Origin: Silene latifolia
Taxonomy: Eukaryota; Streptophyta; Magnoliopsida; Caryophyllales; Caryophyllaceae
Length of the DNA: 64,000 bases
NCBI RefSeq assembly: GCF_048544455.1
Contig: NC_133536.1
Coordinates: 28,956,152-29,020,151 of the forward strand
Reading direction: 5' to 3'
The notes under the pieces are model-generated. The model saw nothing but the letters and a program-made list of their open reading frames with translations. It was not told where the DNA came from and did no database searches. This document shows positions 22,016 to 34,195 of the stretch, one piece after another. The position numbers and the translations under genes were made by a program. Position 1 is the first letter of the stretch. Each line of letters opens with the position of its first letter.

Positions 22016-24081
22016 GGGTTGACAAGGCTTATTGGAGGATACCACAAGTGCGGGGTTGATTACTTGACTTCAACCTATTCCATTGTGAGTTTTCTACACC
22101 TCCTTTAGCTTTGTCTCTATATCATGTTTTTAATCTTTATCTTGGTTATTTGTTTTGAGTCCTAGCAACATTTAAAGGACTCCCACCTCGGTTCCATTGA
22201 GGTGTCTCATTTTGTTCCCATTTGCAAAATCCAAAATGACAATTAGAATTCATGCATTACATCCACCCCTTGTGCATGAACTCCCCCTCTTTTTAACACT
22301 AGAAATAGTGTCTTGTTTGGTTTGGGGAAATTCACTCACAAGGTATGCGAGTTAATTCAAATTAGCTCTCCGACCAATCGAAAGCATGCATCATATAGGA
22401 TAGAATAGATTGCATTCACTTGTTATATATGTCATATAGTTTGCATTTTAGTTTAGAAATCATGCATATTCATATAGATTGCATTGCATAATTTTCTATC
22501 GTATTGGCCATTAAGGACAATTCTCATACTAGTGTGGGGATGGGAAATTCTAACTTAACCTTGCATTCAAAAATGATAAAAATTGAAAAACTCTTGAAAA
22601 TTCATAAAAATTGAAAATTTTCTCAAAAATACAAAAACATGTTCATTCCTTTGTAGTGTAGAATTGTATATATTGTATATATTTGTGTTTGTTTGTCACT
22701 CTTATCACATTGGATCGACTACGCCACATTCGAGGCGTGAAGGAAATAGAAGACCGCATGGTATGATCTTTCCAAATCTCCTTCCTTCTTTTATATGTTA
22801 ATGAAAATGTGGCTTTATTTTGGTTGATGCGGTACAAATTAATGTGTTGTTAGGATTTGCATTTAGTTTATATGGGATACTAGTTGATAGAAGCATTTGC
22901 ATTAGGTTGTATATATGTTAGTTGCATCATGTCATGTAGTTGCATTTTAGGAAAATTTTGTGAAAACATCTATTTGGGAAGCTTGATAAGTGTATAGAAG
23001 ACCCTTGTAGATAATTTTTTTTCTTAAGACTTTGCTCATTAGAATACTTCCAAAACACCCTAGGATGTGTCATGCTAGTATCCTTTGACCCATGGACTAA
23101 GGCCTAGTCAAGAGTACCTTGTGATGTGATGACTCCTTGGCTACCATTTATTCCAAGGTAACCCTTTAAACCATGCAACCATCTTTCACTTCTATCATCA
23201 TGTTTTGTCAACAAAAAGGGAATGGGCATAAAAATCTCAATTTGAGTTCAAGTACCAAAATGAAAAACAAGAAGTTTGCACAAAATTGCATCAAAGAAAA
23301 GAGGAGCAAAAATAGACTTCTAAGCTTCAATAAAAGCACCCTCGTTACAAATTGGGGTGACTTTGGAAATGTTCAAAAATTGCAAAACAAATTGCCAAGT
23401 ATCAAAATGCCAAACATCAAAGAAATGGCAAAGAAAATTGTTCTCAAAAATGTCAAATGCCACAAGAAATTGGGGGGAATAACAAAATCAAAAGCAAACT
23501 CCCACTATAAAACTCAAAAGCATATTGATCCCTTTTTCCATTGATCCCACTTTTGTGCATAGTTGAGAGGGGACGACCCTTCTTCTTGTCTAGGCAAGAG
23601 GGGGAATTCCGCGATCCTACAGTATTTCTAACATCATGGGGAGTCTACTCTTGACAAAAGCATTTAGTAATTGAGGACAAAGGTACCCTAGCTCGACACA
23701 ACTTGTAGGTGATTTGTTGGTATCCTCCTAGGCTTAGTAATTTGAAGAAACCATATCTATACTGGAGTGTGTACCCTTAGATTGCTTCCCCCTTAGATAA
23801 TTTCCGCCACTTAGATGAGGAAAGTGGCTATTCTTTTGTAGATGCATCCATTACCTTCTTTTCTGTGCTTAATGATTGGATGTATCGCCATTTTGGCAAA
23901 CTCCACCTTGCCTTGCAAGAAGGCATCTTACCTCATGGGTGTCCTGTTGTGAGTTAAAGGGGCGGAGTGAGACCCGATAATTGTCTCATATCGGCTATGT
24001 TAGTAGGTTAGTTTAAAAAAAAGGTCATAGTTTTAGTCACCTCTTTACTCGGGACAAGCAAATGTTCGGTTTGGGGATGTT
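22016..24081 (+). other. 3' untranslated region of outer element
   Basis: About 2 kb with no credible gene. It has several purine-rich stretches such as GTGTGGGGATGGGAAA (near 22532) and GGTTTGGGGAAA (near 22320). The last one, GGTTTGGGGATGTT (24068-24081), abuts the 3' LTR and is the likely polypurine tract. An A/K-rich open frame at 23173-23544 looks like chance. Confidence 0.7.
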
Positions 24082-24349
24082 TGATGTGACTCATATTTGA
24101 GCACATTTAGTCCCCGAATTAACCTCGTTCATATGCTTTCTAGCACCTATTAGGGTCATTTCTTATCTTTAGTTTCCCATTTTTCATATTCTTTGAGGTT
24201 TTGTGTCCTTGGTAGGAGAGGATTGCTAGCCTTGTATTTATGGAGCAAAATGGAGCTAAATGGATCGCATCTAATGGCCAAGCATCGAAGAGGAGACCGA
24301 CACTAGAAGCCTAAGCAAATAAATAAAGTGAAATGGACAATGATGAAAG

Positions 24350-24570
24350 ATCCGCGCATCCCTAAGACAGTCCCCACGGATTGTTAGGCAGCCAAGAACA
24401 AGAGAAGAACCCTGGCCCGAGATCCGAGCGTCCTGAGCTCAGGACGAGCGTCTCAGAGCCACGATCCGAGCGTCCCGACTGCCAGCCCGAGTGGATCACC
24501 TCACAGGACAAGGCGTGCTTCAGCTCAACCCGCGCGTGTCCCTGGAGAGTTGCTACTCAATCCGCGCATG
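24350..24570. repeat. GC-rich degenerate motif cluster in LTR
   Basis: At least six copies related to ATCCGAGCGTCC or ATCCGCGCATCCC in otherwise AT-rich DNA. The same family of motifs is found at 3860-4260 inside the element. Confidence 0.7.
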
Positions 24571-24661
24571 TCCCTCGGGAGTTGAAAATTATCAAGCTTC
24601 TCTTTGGGTCTTAATCGTCATTTAAGCCCTTAGTAACCCTAATCCTTGTACTTAATTTTAG

Positions 24662-24669
24662 TATAAATA
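24662..24669 (+). promoter_or_regulatory. Putative LTR TATA box
   Basis: TATAAATA in the middle of the 3' LTR, downstream of the GC-rich motif cluster. By position it is a good candidate for the element promoter; the start site is not determined. Confidence 0.55.
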
Positions 24670-25734
24670 CCCTATTGTACTAGCTTAGAATCATCTTATC
24701 ATTATCAATTCCTTAATTTAGTCCTAATCAAAGTTATAATACACATTTCAATATTAATTACATCTTAATCTTTCCTTAATTCTCTCAATTGTTCTTAGTT
24801 TAGTTGGGTAATTAGAAGATTATTTGGGTTTATTGGAGGATTGACAACCTTCCCTCAATCATCAAGTTTACTTCTATTACTCTTTGCTTTATTATTTGGA
24901 TCATCTCAAGTAGGTATAATCTCTTTTTACCTTTGCTTAATTATTGTTAATCACATCATTTATTCATCATGTTTTGTTTTGTTAGTATGATTGACAACCT
25001 TATTAGCATGTTAAACTTGATCATGAGTGAGTAGTCCTTTAGCTAGGGTTAATGGGGAATTAGGGGAAATAATCATGAGAATTGATCTATGCTTAATCTA
25101 ATATGCTTTCATAATCACTTGTTTGCTTGTTGTGATTTCAAACTATGTACATGTTATGTTTGATGAAATGCGAGACTATGAATCCTTGCATTTTTTACCC
25201 ATGTCTTATCTTTTCAATGAGGCTTGTAAGATATAAGCCAACTCGAGCCTTGTTAGACCATGCATAGAGTTGAATAGGAAGAGACTAAGTCGACTTGTAG
25301 GTGTTGTAAAGTCTTGATCGACTCGGCTCCGGGACCTAAATCTTCCTAGGAATTGTAAGATATACACTAACTCGATTCCATCACAACAATAAGTTGCTTG
25401 CATCTATTTGAGAACATGTTTGTATGATCTATTTCCATGATTCTCTTATGAACCCATGACACCCTAGTGCCTTTAATTAATTGTTTACAAACCCCTTTAG
25501 TTGCTTTACTTTGTTTTCATTAATTTACATTCATCTTGTTGATTAGTTTAGACTACATCTCATCTCAACCCAATTTGTGACACCCTAAGACAAACACTAC
25601 TTGCAATTGAAATCCTAAATCAATACCCGTCCCTTGGGATCCGACCTTTACTTACCACTCCACTAAAGAGTAGTTTGTAGAGTTAGAAATATTATTTTGG
25701 TTGGTAGCTTTGACGATGAGATATTACCGCACCA

Positions 25735-26110
25735 GTGTAATCAGTAACTGATTCCGTTTAAATATTTTTAAAATTGTGGTGATCCATTCGGGGGTGGTGA
25801 GCAGTTGTTTAGCAGGTATAACTTGGATACGTGCGGGATCTAGCTCGGGATGGAGTCATCACATATCAGAGTCTTTAGTCTACCGCTGTGTTTGTTAAGG
25901 CAGTTTTACTTAGTTGGTTTACAGTTTTGAGAACAGTTGTATTTTACTTTAGAGTTTTGGGTTTTGGATATGTAATCAGTTTAACTTATTTATCTAAAGT
26001 ATGTTTCTGTATGGTTAATTTGATATACATTGCCTCGGGTAACCGAGATGGTAGCACTTCCATGCATTAGGTGGTCTTGGTAAGGCACCTTGGTGTATGG
26101 GGGTGTTACA
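25735..26110 (+). repeat. Truncated LTR of Tekay-like family
   Basis: Ends in GGGGGTGTTACA. On the minus strand it reads as a diverged copy of the start of 12779-14132 (CTACCATCTCGGTTACCCGAGG is shared). The outer Athila-like element cut it at 25734, so it is the older insertion site. Confidence 0.75.
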
Positions 26111-27325
26111 CTTTACCTTTTACAACATAAACCAACGTGAGAAAGATTACAACATATACAACTGAAAGAACTATTAGACATGAGTGACAGCGGCTTCTAG
26201 TTCGACAGTGTGATGACTCGATTCCCTTCCATGCCCCGCAAGCATCGTAACTAACAATGCCTGCTAAACCAACTGCTCACCATCCTCGAATGGATCATCA
26301 GAGTTTTGAAAACACAACACGGGGTCAGTTCACTGAGTAATTAAGATAAGTAAAGTACAAAGAAACAACCAAGGCAAACAACTGCACAACCACTCTCCAA
26401 CTCCAATCATACCTCATATCCAGTTATACACTTAAGTGTGTAGCCCTGCCAGATTACCCGCCGCGACAGGTAATCCTCACCGCCAGTGGGGGACCGCAGC
26501 CATACCCACCTAAGCCGCGTTCATCGCAACGAGCAACAACCTATGTCTATTAATGTGCACATCCCCCTTTGTGATGAGAACCACAAGGGGCGAATCAAGG
26601 GCGTGAAGCCATTCCCGAAAATGACTCCACTGAGCTGAGGACGCACCTCACCAACATAACAAGAAACAACAATTCCAACAACCAAGAAAGACAATTCCAA
26701 TTACGATATCAATCATGCAGCACAATAATTCATCTTAAATTAATTAAATAGACAACTGAGTATGGAAACCCTATCTTTTCGCTATTCCATGTAAGTGCAT
26801 CCAACAAACAAGCCACGCAAGACTCCGTGATGAATCCTACAAGTAGCAACCACATCCTATTACTAGACTATTCAAGATCTACTGAAAGATGACGACGAAA
26901 CACAAACTCACCTTGAGATACCGATCGATGCCGGTAACGGCGACAACCCGACTCGATGACTTCAAGCATAAACCATATCCCTTCTTGGGTTAGTGTCAAG
27001 GCCATGTGAGAGTATAGGGTGATGAGAGATAATTGGGAGGAGAGAGATTAGGGTTAGAAAGAGAAAAGGGTCGTCGAAAAGTGAATTGAGTTTACGATCT
27101 CGCATTTTATAATAACACGTTAACTGACGTGGTACTCGGTCGAGTATAGACATACTCGGCCGAGTACCCCCTACTCGGTCGAGTATCCAAGCTACTCGGC
27201 GAGTGACCCTAACTAGGTCGAGTAACAAGCAACGTTGGTCTACTAACCTCTCCCGTATGCCTTGCTAAGGCTCTCCTTCGGTCAATAGGTCAGTCAACAG
27301 GTCCTTAAACAGGGCGGGTATTACA
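26111..27325 (-). repeat. Diverged LTR of Tekay-like family
   Basis: Shares several blocks with 12779-14132, such as GGGGGACCGCAGCC and ATTAATGTGCACATCCCC, and ends in GGGTATTACA. Its left end is diverged or truncated. Palindromes near 27131-27225 are of the CTCGGTCGAG/CTCGGCCGAG form. No partner or interior is seen, so it is a solo or fragment LTR in inverted orientation to 25735-26110. Confidence 0.7.
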
Positions 27326-28095
27326 TCTAATCCCGTCTTGCTTGCTCTTATTCCCTCGTTTCCGTTTCAAATCCTGCAAGGCAATGCATAAGTAGATAGG
27401 ATAGGGAATCGGGACACAAAATGCAAGCAAAGACATGCAAAACCGTCTTAAATGGAGTCAAAATGCATGAGAATGAAGATGGGAAATGGCCAAATAAATG
27501 CATATCAGTATATTTGCTACACCATTGGTGTAATTTATATCTTAAAATTATTGTAGCTTAAAATTTAATGTGGCAAAGTTAGGCTAGTAGATAATTATTC
27601 AACCATTGAATTTGCTCTAAATAGGTTGAGATTGTAGATACGCACTCGTCTTGATTACTCATTCATCATTTATACCAAAGTTTTATTCAATATATCTTCA
27701 ATAAAATTTGGTTTTATCACAAATTTTCGAATAAGTTTGATTTTCGCTTTACCTTCCACCACCTAGCACAAATTCTTATTTAAAATGTGTATATTCGTTT
27801 TAAATTAATACATGTTAAATAGAACAGATATGACAAAAGCAGAATTCCTAGAGACTAGCAAAATAATTTTCCTAACTAGTCATGTAGAATATTATTTGAT
27901 CGTTTTAATCTTAAGACGGATACACTCTTTCTAAAAGAGACCATCTGCCACCTATGATGAGTATAATGTTAATTGTTCATTGAGGAATGAGTAATCAAGA
28001 GGAGTTTCTTTCTTCGTTCACAGAGTCAGAAAAATTAGATTGAGTGTTGGATCCTATTTCCAAACACAGAGTATGTCTTAACTCTTTCAGCCATG
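27326..28095. other. Intergenic DNA, nothing recognised
   Basis: No ORF or RNA gene was found. The first ~190 bases look repeat-derived; the rest is ordinary AT-rich intergenic sequence. Confidence 0.5.
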
Positions 28096-28639
28096 CAGGG
28101 GCGGACCCACCTGGTAGCAAGGGGTGGCGTCCGCTACCCCAAACGTAAAAAAAATTGGTTAAGTAGATCGATTTTTGCTACCCAAAATATTACCGAATAG
28201 TGGATAAATACATATCAATGCATCAAATATAGAACAAACATTATGTGATTCAGTGGTAAAAGCTTTGTTTTCCCACAAATGGTCCCAAGTTCAACTCTTA
28301 TGAAAACTCTTATGAAGTGGATATTTTTTTACAGAGCAAGTATGAAAAAATAAAAATTCGCTAAATTACAAGATAAAAAATTTAGTCGATGAATTAGAAA
28401 ACAAAAAAAAAAACTAATAAATCATAAATTAGTAATAAATATAACATGTATTGAATATTTTAGTTGGGAAGTAACAAAATTTTAAGTTATTATATAAGCG
28501 GTGTATACATATTGTGAATTACATTAAACAAGTTATGCATTGTATATTTTTCTAAATTCTAAGATTTATTGACATATATATCCTAAATGGGCTAATTTTT
28601 TTTTGCTACCCCAGATTTTAAACTCTGGATCCGCCCCTG
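28096..28639. mobile_element. hAT-like non-autonomous element
   Basis: Terminal inverted repeats CAGGGGCGGACCC... and ...GGATCCGCCCCTG bound 544 AT-rich bases. CAGGGGCGG ends are typical of plant hAT elements. The flanks end and begin with GCCATG/CCCATG, an imperfect remnant of an 8-bp duplication. No coding capacity. Confidence 0.75.
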
Positions 28640-28733
28640 GGCCCATGCCCCAAATCAAGACACCACGATGGCACCACTCCACCCAATTAGGGCCACCAAC
28701 TCTATTAGTTACGGACTTACGAAATACGTAATA

Positions 28734-28818
28734 CTTCCTTCAATTTTTCTGACTAATACTCTCACCTTTAATCCTTTTGCCCACATTAAAAGGAAAGAAA
28801 ATAGCGGATTGGAGGGAG
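28734..28818. mobile_element. Short Stowaway-like MITE
   Basis: Terminal CTTCCTTCAATTTTT and GATTGGAGGGAG form an imperfect inverted repeat flanked by TA. Only 85 bp. Confidence 0.6.
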
Positions 28819-28972
28819 TACTTACTGAGAATTTAACCTATATTTTGCGTCTCTAATTTAAAGAAAAAAAATGCTCAAAACCCGAGATTATTTAAAAGTA
28901 ATTTAAATTGAAATTACTAACTAAATATCGCAAATGTATTAGTAAGGCGAATTGCAAAACGGATTCTTCTAG

Positions 28973-29959
28973 GAATTTTTTGCCAAAATAGGCGTTTTTC
29001 ACCAATTAATTATCAAAATGGGTCAATTTTGAAATTTATTACTCAAAATAGGTCCACGTAGGATCGGATTCATCGAACCTGGGCTGAGGAATCAAATCGC
29101 CACCTCGCTTGGCGACTTGATGTTGGGCTAAAAACATAGCTTAATCCTCCCATTCCTTGTGTTCATCATTCAAAAATAAAATAAAAACCAAGTCGCCACT
29201 CGCCAGCCTAGGAAAGTCAATTTCACCCGCATCCATCAAAACCCGATCCACCCGATCCTAAAAGATGGATGAAAACCCGACTTAAATGGATGATGGATGA
29301 ATGACGGATGAAACGGACGATGGATGATGGATGGGTTGGGTGAAGAAATTCCACCCGCCATCCACCCGCCATCCATCCATCACCCGATTTTATTACTTTT
29401 TATTTAATTTTTTTTATAAATAACACATTATTAAGATATAAAATATTTAAATTTTCATATTTTTCTACTCTCAATATAGATATTTTGTGAACCTACCCAC
29501 TATAAAGTTAAACTAAAACAATTATCTAACTTTATTTTTGTTGAGAAAAAAATTCATCATTTTTTTTAACTTGAAATATATAAATACATAACACCCGTTT
29601 ATCACCCGATCCACCCGTTTCATCCATGGATGATGGATGGATGGATGACGGATGATATGTTTCACGGATGACGGACGGGTTGGATGAGATTTTAAAAGGA
29701 CGGATGAATGACGGATGAGGTTTCACCCGACCCGAACCCGATCCATTGACATCCCTACGCCAGCCCCCTCGGCATTTTGTGTCCGGAAACTGCAAAACTC
29801 AGGTTTGGTTACTCTTTGGGTTAGGTCGCTGACCGACATGGCGACTTGGATCCGAGCCTAGCTTCGGTGTTGACGTGGACCCATTTTGGGTAATAAATTT
29901 CAAAATCGACCCATTTTGATAATTAATTGGTGAAAAACGCCTATTTTGGCAAAGAACTC
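28973..29959. mobile_element. MULE-type non-autonomous element with long TIRs
   Basis: Inverted repeats of about 90 bp (first arm 28973-29060, second arm 29870-29959) share TTTGCCAAAATAGGCG. A perfect 9-bp duplication TTCTTCTAG flanks them (28964-28972, 29960-29968), the size expected for Mutator-like transposases. It has no ORF and hosts a second transposon at 29209-29757. Confidence 0.9.
29209..29757. mobile_element. hAT-like element nested in the MULE element
   Basis: The ends are TAGGAAAGTCAA and TTGACATCCCTA, with the perfect 8-bp duplication CGCCAGCC on both sides (29201-29208, 29758-29765). The subterminal parts are rich in GGATGA/ATCCATCC direct and inverted motifs around an AT-rich centre. 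Non-coding, 549 bp. Confidence 0.88.
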
Positions 29960-30232
29960 TTCTTCTAGTAACTATTTTTATCCATTATACTTAAATTCAA
30001 TTACCTTGTATGGCTATATTTGTGTAAACCGGTCTTACCCGAGGTTAATTGAAAAAAAAAATTGAGTAAGAATTTTAAAATCATACGATGTAAAACCGTA
30101 TTCCGTATGTAACAATGATGGTGATTACATACGGTTACTCTCTTTTAAAAGTTGCGTCCCCAATACTCATTTCTCAACGAGTTAGAGAGAGAGAAACAAA
30201 GCAGAAAAAATCTGAGAAGAGAGAGAGAAACA

Positions 30233-32316
30233 ATGGAGATAACCGCCATAGTTGCACCACACGAGCTCCACCACAATGATCAGAACACTCAAATGCATCA
30301 TCATCATGATACGAAGAATTCTAAATTGAAGAAGGTGTTCACTCTGGAAACTTACCTCGAATTCCTCCGCACTCGCGAAACTCAAAAGCTCACCGCCGAT
30401 CATCTTAACAAAGTTCGCACTCTCTTTCTCCTTCATTTTCTTCATGTTTTCTCCATTTTTATGAGATTCGATTGTTTATTATTCATAAAATGTATAGTAT
30501 ATTTATCACCTTAATTTCGAATTTTCGCGCTGAAATTATTATTTTATTGAGCTAGCTGAAATAGCGAAGAGTTCATATATATTGAAGCTTACTTAATAAT
30601 ATCTGGAAATTTATGAGAGAATTGATGTACATTTAACAGTTTATTTGAGGTTATTTTGCTCTGTTGTTAGCTGTAATGCTCTTATGATGTACATGTACGT
30701 TTCATGTTCGTGTTCGTGTTTGTTAATCAACTCAATTTTAATTAGCTGAAGTAATTGATAGATTCGCAACTACTTTAGCGAGACGAATTGAACGAATCCA
30801 AATCTGTTTCGGTTGATTTCATAGTTTGCGAAATTCATCAGCGTGATTGTTAGTTTATAACAGGATTTGTTGTTAATTTGAAGGATTTTGAAGAAGGAAA
30901 ACTCAAGCTGTTGCACACACTGAAACTGTTTTCAACTTAAGTTGTTTCTCGATTTTAATTTCTTTTTCACTTTAGATTTCTACGAATTTATATTTGATAG
31001 TTTGCGAAATTTGTTATCCTATTGTGAGTTTCTTACCAAAATTTGCTGCTAATTTGAAAGATTTTTGTGAAGAAAAAAAATTAAGCTGTTCGTATTAATA
31101 TACTCCGAAACTGTTTCACCCGTAATTTGTAGCTCGATTTTGATTTTTTAAGTTTAATTGCATATGCCTAATTTAAACAAGCTCAGGTGTTTTCAGTGAC
31201 TTGAGGCACTAATTGATTGGTTATTCAACCTTTCATTGCGTTTTAATTTTGTATATTCAATTTTTAAGAGTTTCGAGTTGATACGAAAATTTGCTTTAGC
31301 GATCGTTTTTTTGTGTTTCCTCTACGCCTCATGTTTTTTTGTATCATAATTTGCATGTTTAGCGTCTACTGCTTATTGAACTGTTCATCGGCAATTTTGA
31401 GAATCTGGACATTATAGTTTGTAGTATCTTTGAAGTTCTCATCAGTTAACGAAATTTCTGTAATAATTTGGTTCTGTATGTTGAACTTTCTGTTAGTGAC
31501 TCCATTTGATTATTAATTTTCCTTTCTGTAGATAATCTCAATCCACGGCTACAAAAAACTCAGCCACAGGAAGGTAATTTCAGTACTTTTTTCTGTTTCA
31601 TTCGACTTTTGATCAAGTTTTTTCTAATTCTATGTGAACGTAGCATCCAATTCATGAAACATTTTTAATGTTAATTGTGCCTGATGCATCATGCTGAGCA
31701 ATGACATAAAAGAATAAATGAGCCGATTTAGTTAATCAACATGGACAGAATGCTTTGCCATTATTAAGAATCGATCTTACTATTAAGACAACTGAAGGAA
31801 TGTTGTGTTTTCATATGACAGTTGGCTGAAGAAGCTGTTGAAGCAATCACTGAGCCAATAAATCCAGCGCGCTCAACACTCAAGGATGACATTCCGTCAT
31901 CGACATTATCAAGCAAAGCAGTTGCCACTCTGGCTGAAACAATCAAAGACCTAAAATTGCTCAACTGGCAAGAATGTTCAATTACTTCAATTAGAACTAT
32001 CAGCTTCAACAACTGCTTGAACCCTGACGATGACAATGTTCCTATTGCTGAAGTAGCCGCCAAGCTGATGGCTCTGAAGAGCAATAAGAGGTGCAAGCTG
32101 TCAGCTCCGGTTGATACATCATCTATGACTATGATGAGCAATGGCAATGGGCTGAGCAAGGAGAGCTATGGTTCTGGTGCTTGTTCTTCTTCTTCCTCCA
32201 AGTTGCCTCCCATTGGAATAAAGAAAAAGACGAGAAACAAGAGAGTGTATCTGAAGAAGCTATTATACAGTCCACATGCAGTAACAGCACTGGCTTCTCC
32301 AGTTACTTTCAAGTAA
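30233..32316 (+). CDS. DUF7787-like plant protein, three exons
   Basis: The exons are 30233-30412, 31532-31573 and 31822-32316, all in phase 0 with GT/AG borders (the donors read GTTCGC and GTAATT). They give 238 residues. The ATG at 30233 is the first after a GA-rich leader. The N-terminus has a His-rich stretch, then VFTLETYLEFLRTRE and, across the exon junctions, a short region ending GYKKLSHRK. The second half has an acidic/serine-rich part, a poly-Ser run and a basic C-terminus (KKKTRNKRVYLKK), possibly a nuclear signal. The arrangement resembles the plant DUF7787 family, whose function is unknown; that assignment is from memory. The frame is intact, and this is the only clearly intact host gene in the window. 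Confidence 0.85.
30413..31531 (+). other. Intron 1 of the DUF7787-like gene
   Basis: 1119 bp, T-rich, with a pyrimidine tract before the acceptor TTTCTGTAG. No other feature was seen. Confidence 0.8.
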
Positions 32317-32698
32317 CACTCAAATCATAATGGCGAAAAGTAGACAAATGAGAAGGGATCCAAAAACGTGTCTTAGCTCAATCAAAGTTACCGTCACCAG
32401 CTCTATTCTGATTCAGCCTTAGCGGAAGTGTCACCAGGAAACTCAACACAACTCTTCAACTAAAATACTCTCGATCAACAATGGTAAAATAGAACAAAAA
32501 GATCACGTTGAAAGTTTTTTAAAATAAGTATTACAATAGTGAATGATAGTACAAAGATCAAAGGCATTTGTTTTATGACTGTTATGAGAATCGCACTGTC
32601 ACATGTTTTCCTTTCCATGTCCATTAGAAAATGGGTGGCATCATTTTTAGTTTCAACATACAAAGCAGAAATCCAACTGAAGCGATCAGATCCGCCTG
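32317..32698. other. 3' flank between convergent genes
   Basis: Contains the 3' UTR of the DUF7787-like gene and then AT-rich DNA before the final exon of the UBC pseudogene on the other strand. No separate gene is supported. Confidence 0.5.
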
Positions 32699-34070
32699 TC
32701 AAGAACCTGTCGCATACGAGCGCGTCCATTCCTTTGCTGGAAATAGAGTGTGTACAGACTCCAGTGTAAACATACAGTACCGAAAACTATTATCACAAGA
32801 ATAAAAATTGGCATTGTCATATAGATTTTTCTGTTCCAACCCGGAGATAGACACTCGCTATGAGGTTACTAAAATACGATGAAATAAAGGAAAATGGCTC
32901 ACTAATATGCAACTCTTAAGGAGTCTCAACGCAGCTTTCAAGATAAATCGTCTGGAAAAAGCCTTTTTGTATTTGGGCCTGTGCATTCTTTGTGGATACA
33001 TTAGTCGCGCCTATATTTGTTTCCAAACCAGTCTATAGTGGTGTATTTTACATTACAAAGGACCACTCATGGAGTCATGAGTAAGAATGTAAGACGCCAT
33101 GTATGGTCTTAGAACTCGGGTTTTTCCCGCAAAAATCAATGGGAAGGAAGAGCGTTAAATGTAAGTCTAAGAACTTGGGTTTTACCCACAAAAAACAATA
33201 GAAAGGAAGAGGAATTTAGACCAACCTGTTTCCACAGCTTCAACTTCGTTACTTTTCCAATGCTTTGCAACATTCTCAGACAGGGATCATCTGGGTTGGA
33301 GGCACTCAATAGAGCTTGGATGCTGATTCGAGGAAACAATAATTGTCATTGGTCCAAAACAACATACGTATTGTTTATGACTTTCTATCGTATACATTGT
33401 AAGCATTGCAACGCATTTTCTATATATATCACTAAGTTTACCAAGTACAATTTGACGAACAACACGAAAGCTGTATCTAAGCATGTGCTCCCTTAAATAT
33501 CTTTATAACAATCACCCACATTTATTAACAATCTTATCATAAATTCATAACACCACTTCATTTGACGACTACATTTAATTAGTAAGAAAGTCTGATCAAG
33601 TGAAATGGCTCACTAAAGTGACTGCGTTTCTTTATATTGTGAAGTACTAGTCATTCGATGTACTGTAGTTTTCAACGCAATTTTCATCTTGGGTCATTTG
33701 GAAACAGCCTCTTTGTGTTGCTAACACAAGGGAAAGACTGAGTACATGCAATTTGCGGGAGCCATTGAGGCACTGGGGTGATGTTGTTGTTGTTTAAAGT
33801 CTGATCAAGTAAAACAAAATATGAAGTCACAAAATAAAAAGAATTATAACTTCAAAAGGATTTAACGATTTACCTCAACAATACAGTACGGATTTGAAGA
33901 GCTGGGCTCCATTTATCTTTAAGAATGTCTAAGCATATTCTTCCAAGCTGCACCAGATAAAGATTAAAAAACTCCCATTAAATACAACATATCAATAAGC
34001 AGTGTGTCTACAAGAGGAATAGGTAAATCTTATCAATGTTAGGACGGTAAATCTTGGTAAGGAATCGGAC
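32699..34070 (-). pseudogene. UBC13: UBC13-type ubiquitin-conjugating enzyme, 3' exons only, broken
   Basis: Four exon pieces in the right order encode the C-terminal half of an E2 that builds Lys63-linked chains. 34029-34070 gives VRFLTKIY...NIDK. 33874-33947 gives [17 protein letters not shown] with the active-site Cys. 33226-33322 gives SIQALLSA...NPDD and onward. 32699-32736 gives AKEWTRSYATGS and a stop. Intron phases match across three junctions. Damage: the 33226-33322 exon is one base short (97, not 98) after DDP, shifting frame; the donor after NIDK reads AT instead of GT; HPN has become RPN. The N-terminal exons, expected at higher coordinates, were not found. Introns are kept, so this is a duplicated or decayed gene, not a retrocopy. 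Confidence 0.85.
33690..33797 (+). mobile_element. Au-SINE-like fragment
   Basis: Contains AACAGCCTCTTTGTGTTGC, GCGGGAGCCATTGAGGCACTGG and a terminal GTTGTTGTTG stretch, resembling the 3' part of plant Au-type SINEs. It lies in an intron of the UBC pseudogene. The match is from memory. Confidence 0.45.
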
Positions 34071-34195
34071 CTGTTTTGCAACGAAATAGATCATGAAATT
34101 AAAAGTTGGAAACAAGAAAACAATCCTAATCAGCAAGTATGGAAGTTTCATATATACAGCAACAATTTCAGATAGAGGGCATTAAGCATGCAGAA

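Larger units (their letters stand above)
24082..25734 (+). repeat. 3' LTR of outer Athila-like element
   Basis: 1653 bp from TGATGTGAC to GCACCA. Its start, running through TTTGAGCACATTTAG, is typical of Athila-type LTRs. It contains a cluster of TCCGAGCGTCC-like motifs (24350-24570) and a TATA element. The downstream target duplication would be GTGTA (25735-25739), but the upstream copy lies outside the window. Confidence 0.9.

Noticed and set aside
23173..23544. Open frame of 123 codons in the outer element's 3' region
   Set aside because: Lys/Asn-rich low-complexity composition, no family signature, and no partner in the usual element layout; likely chance.
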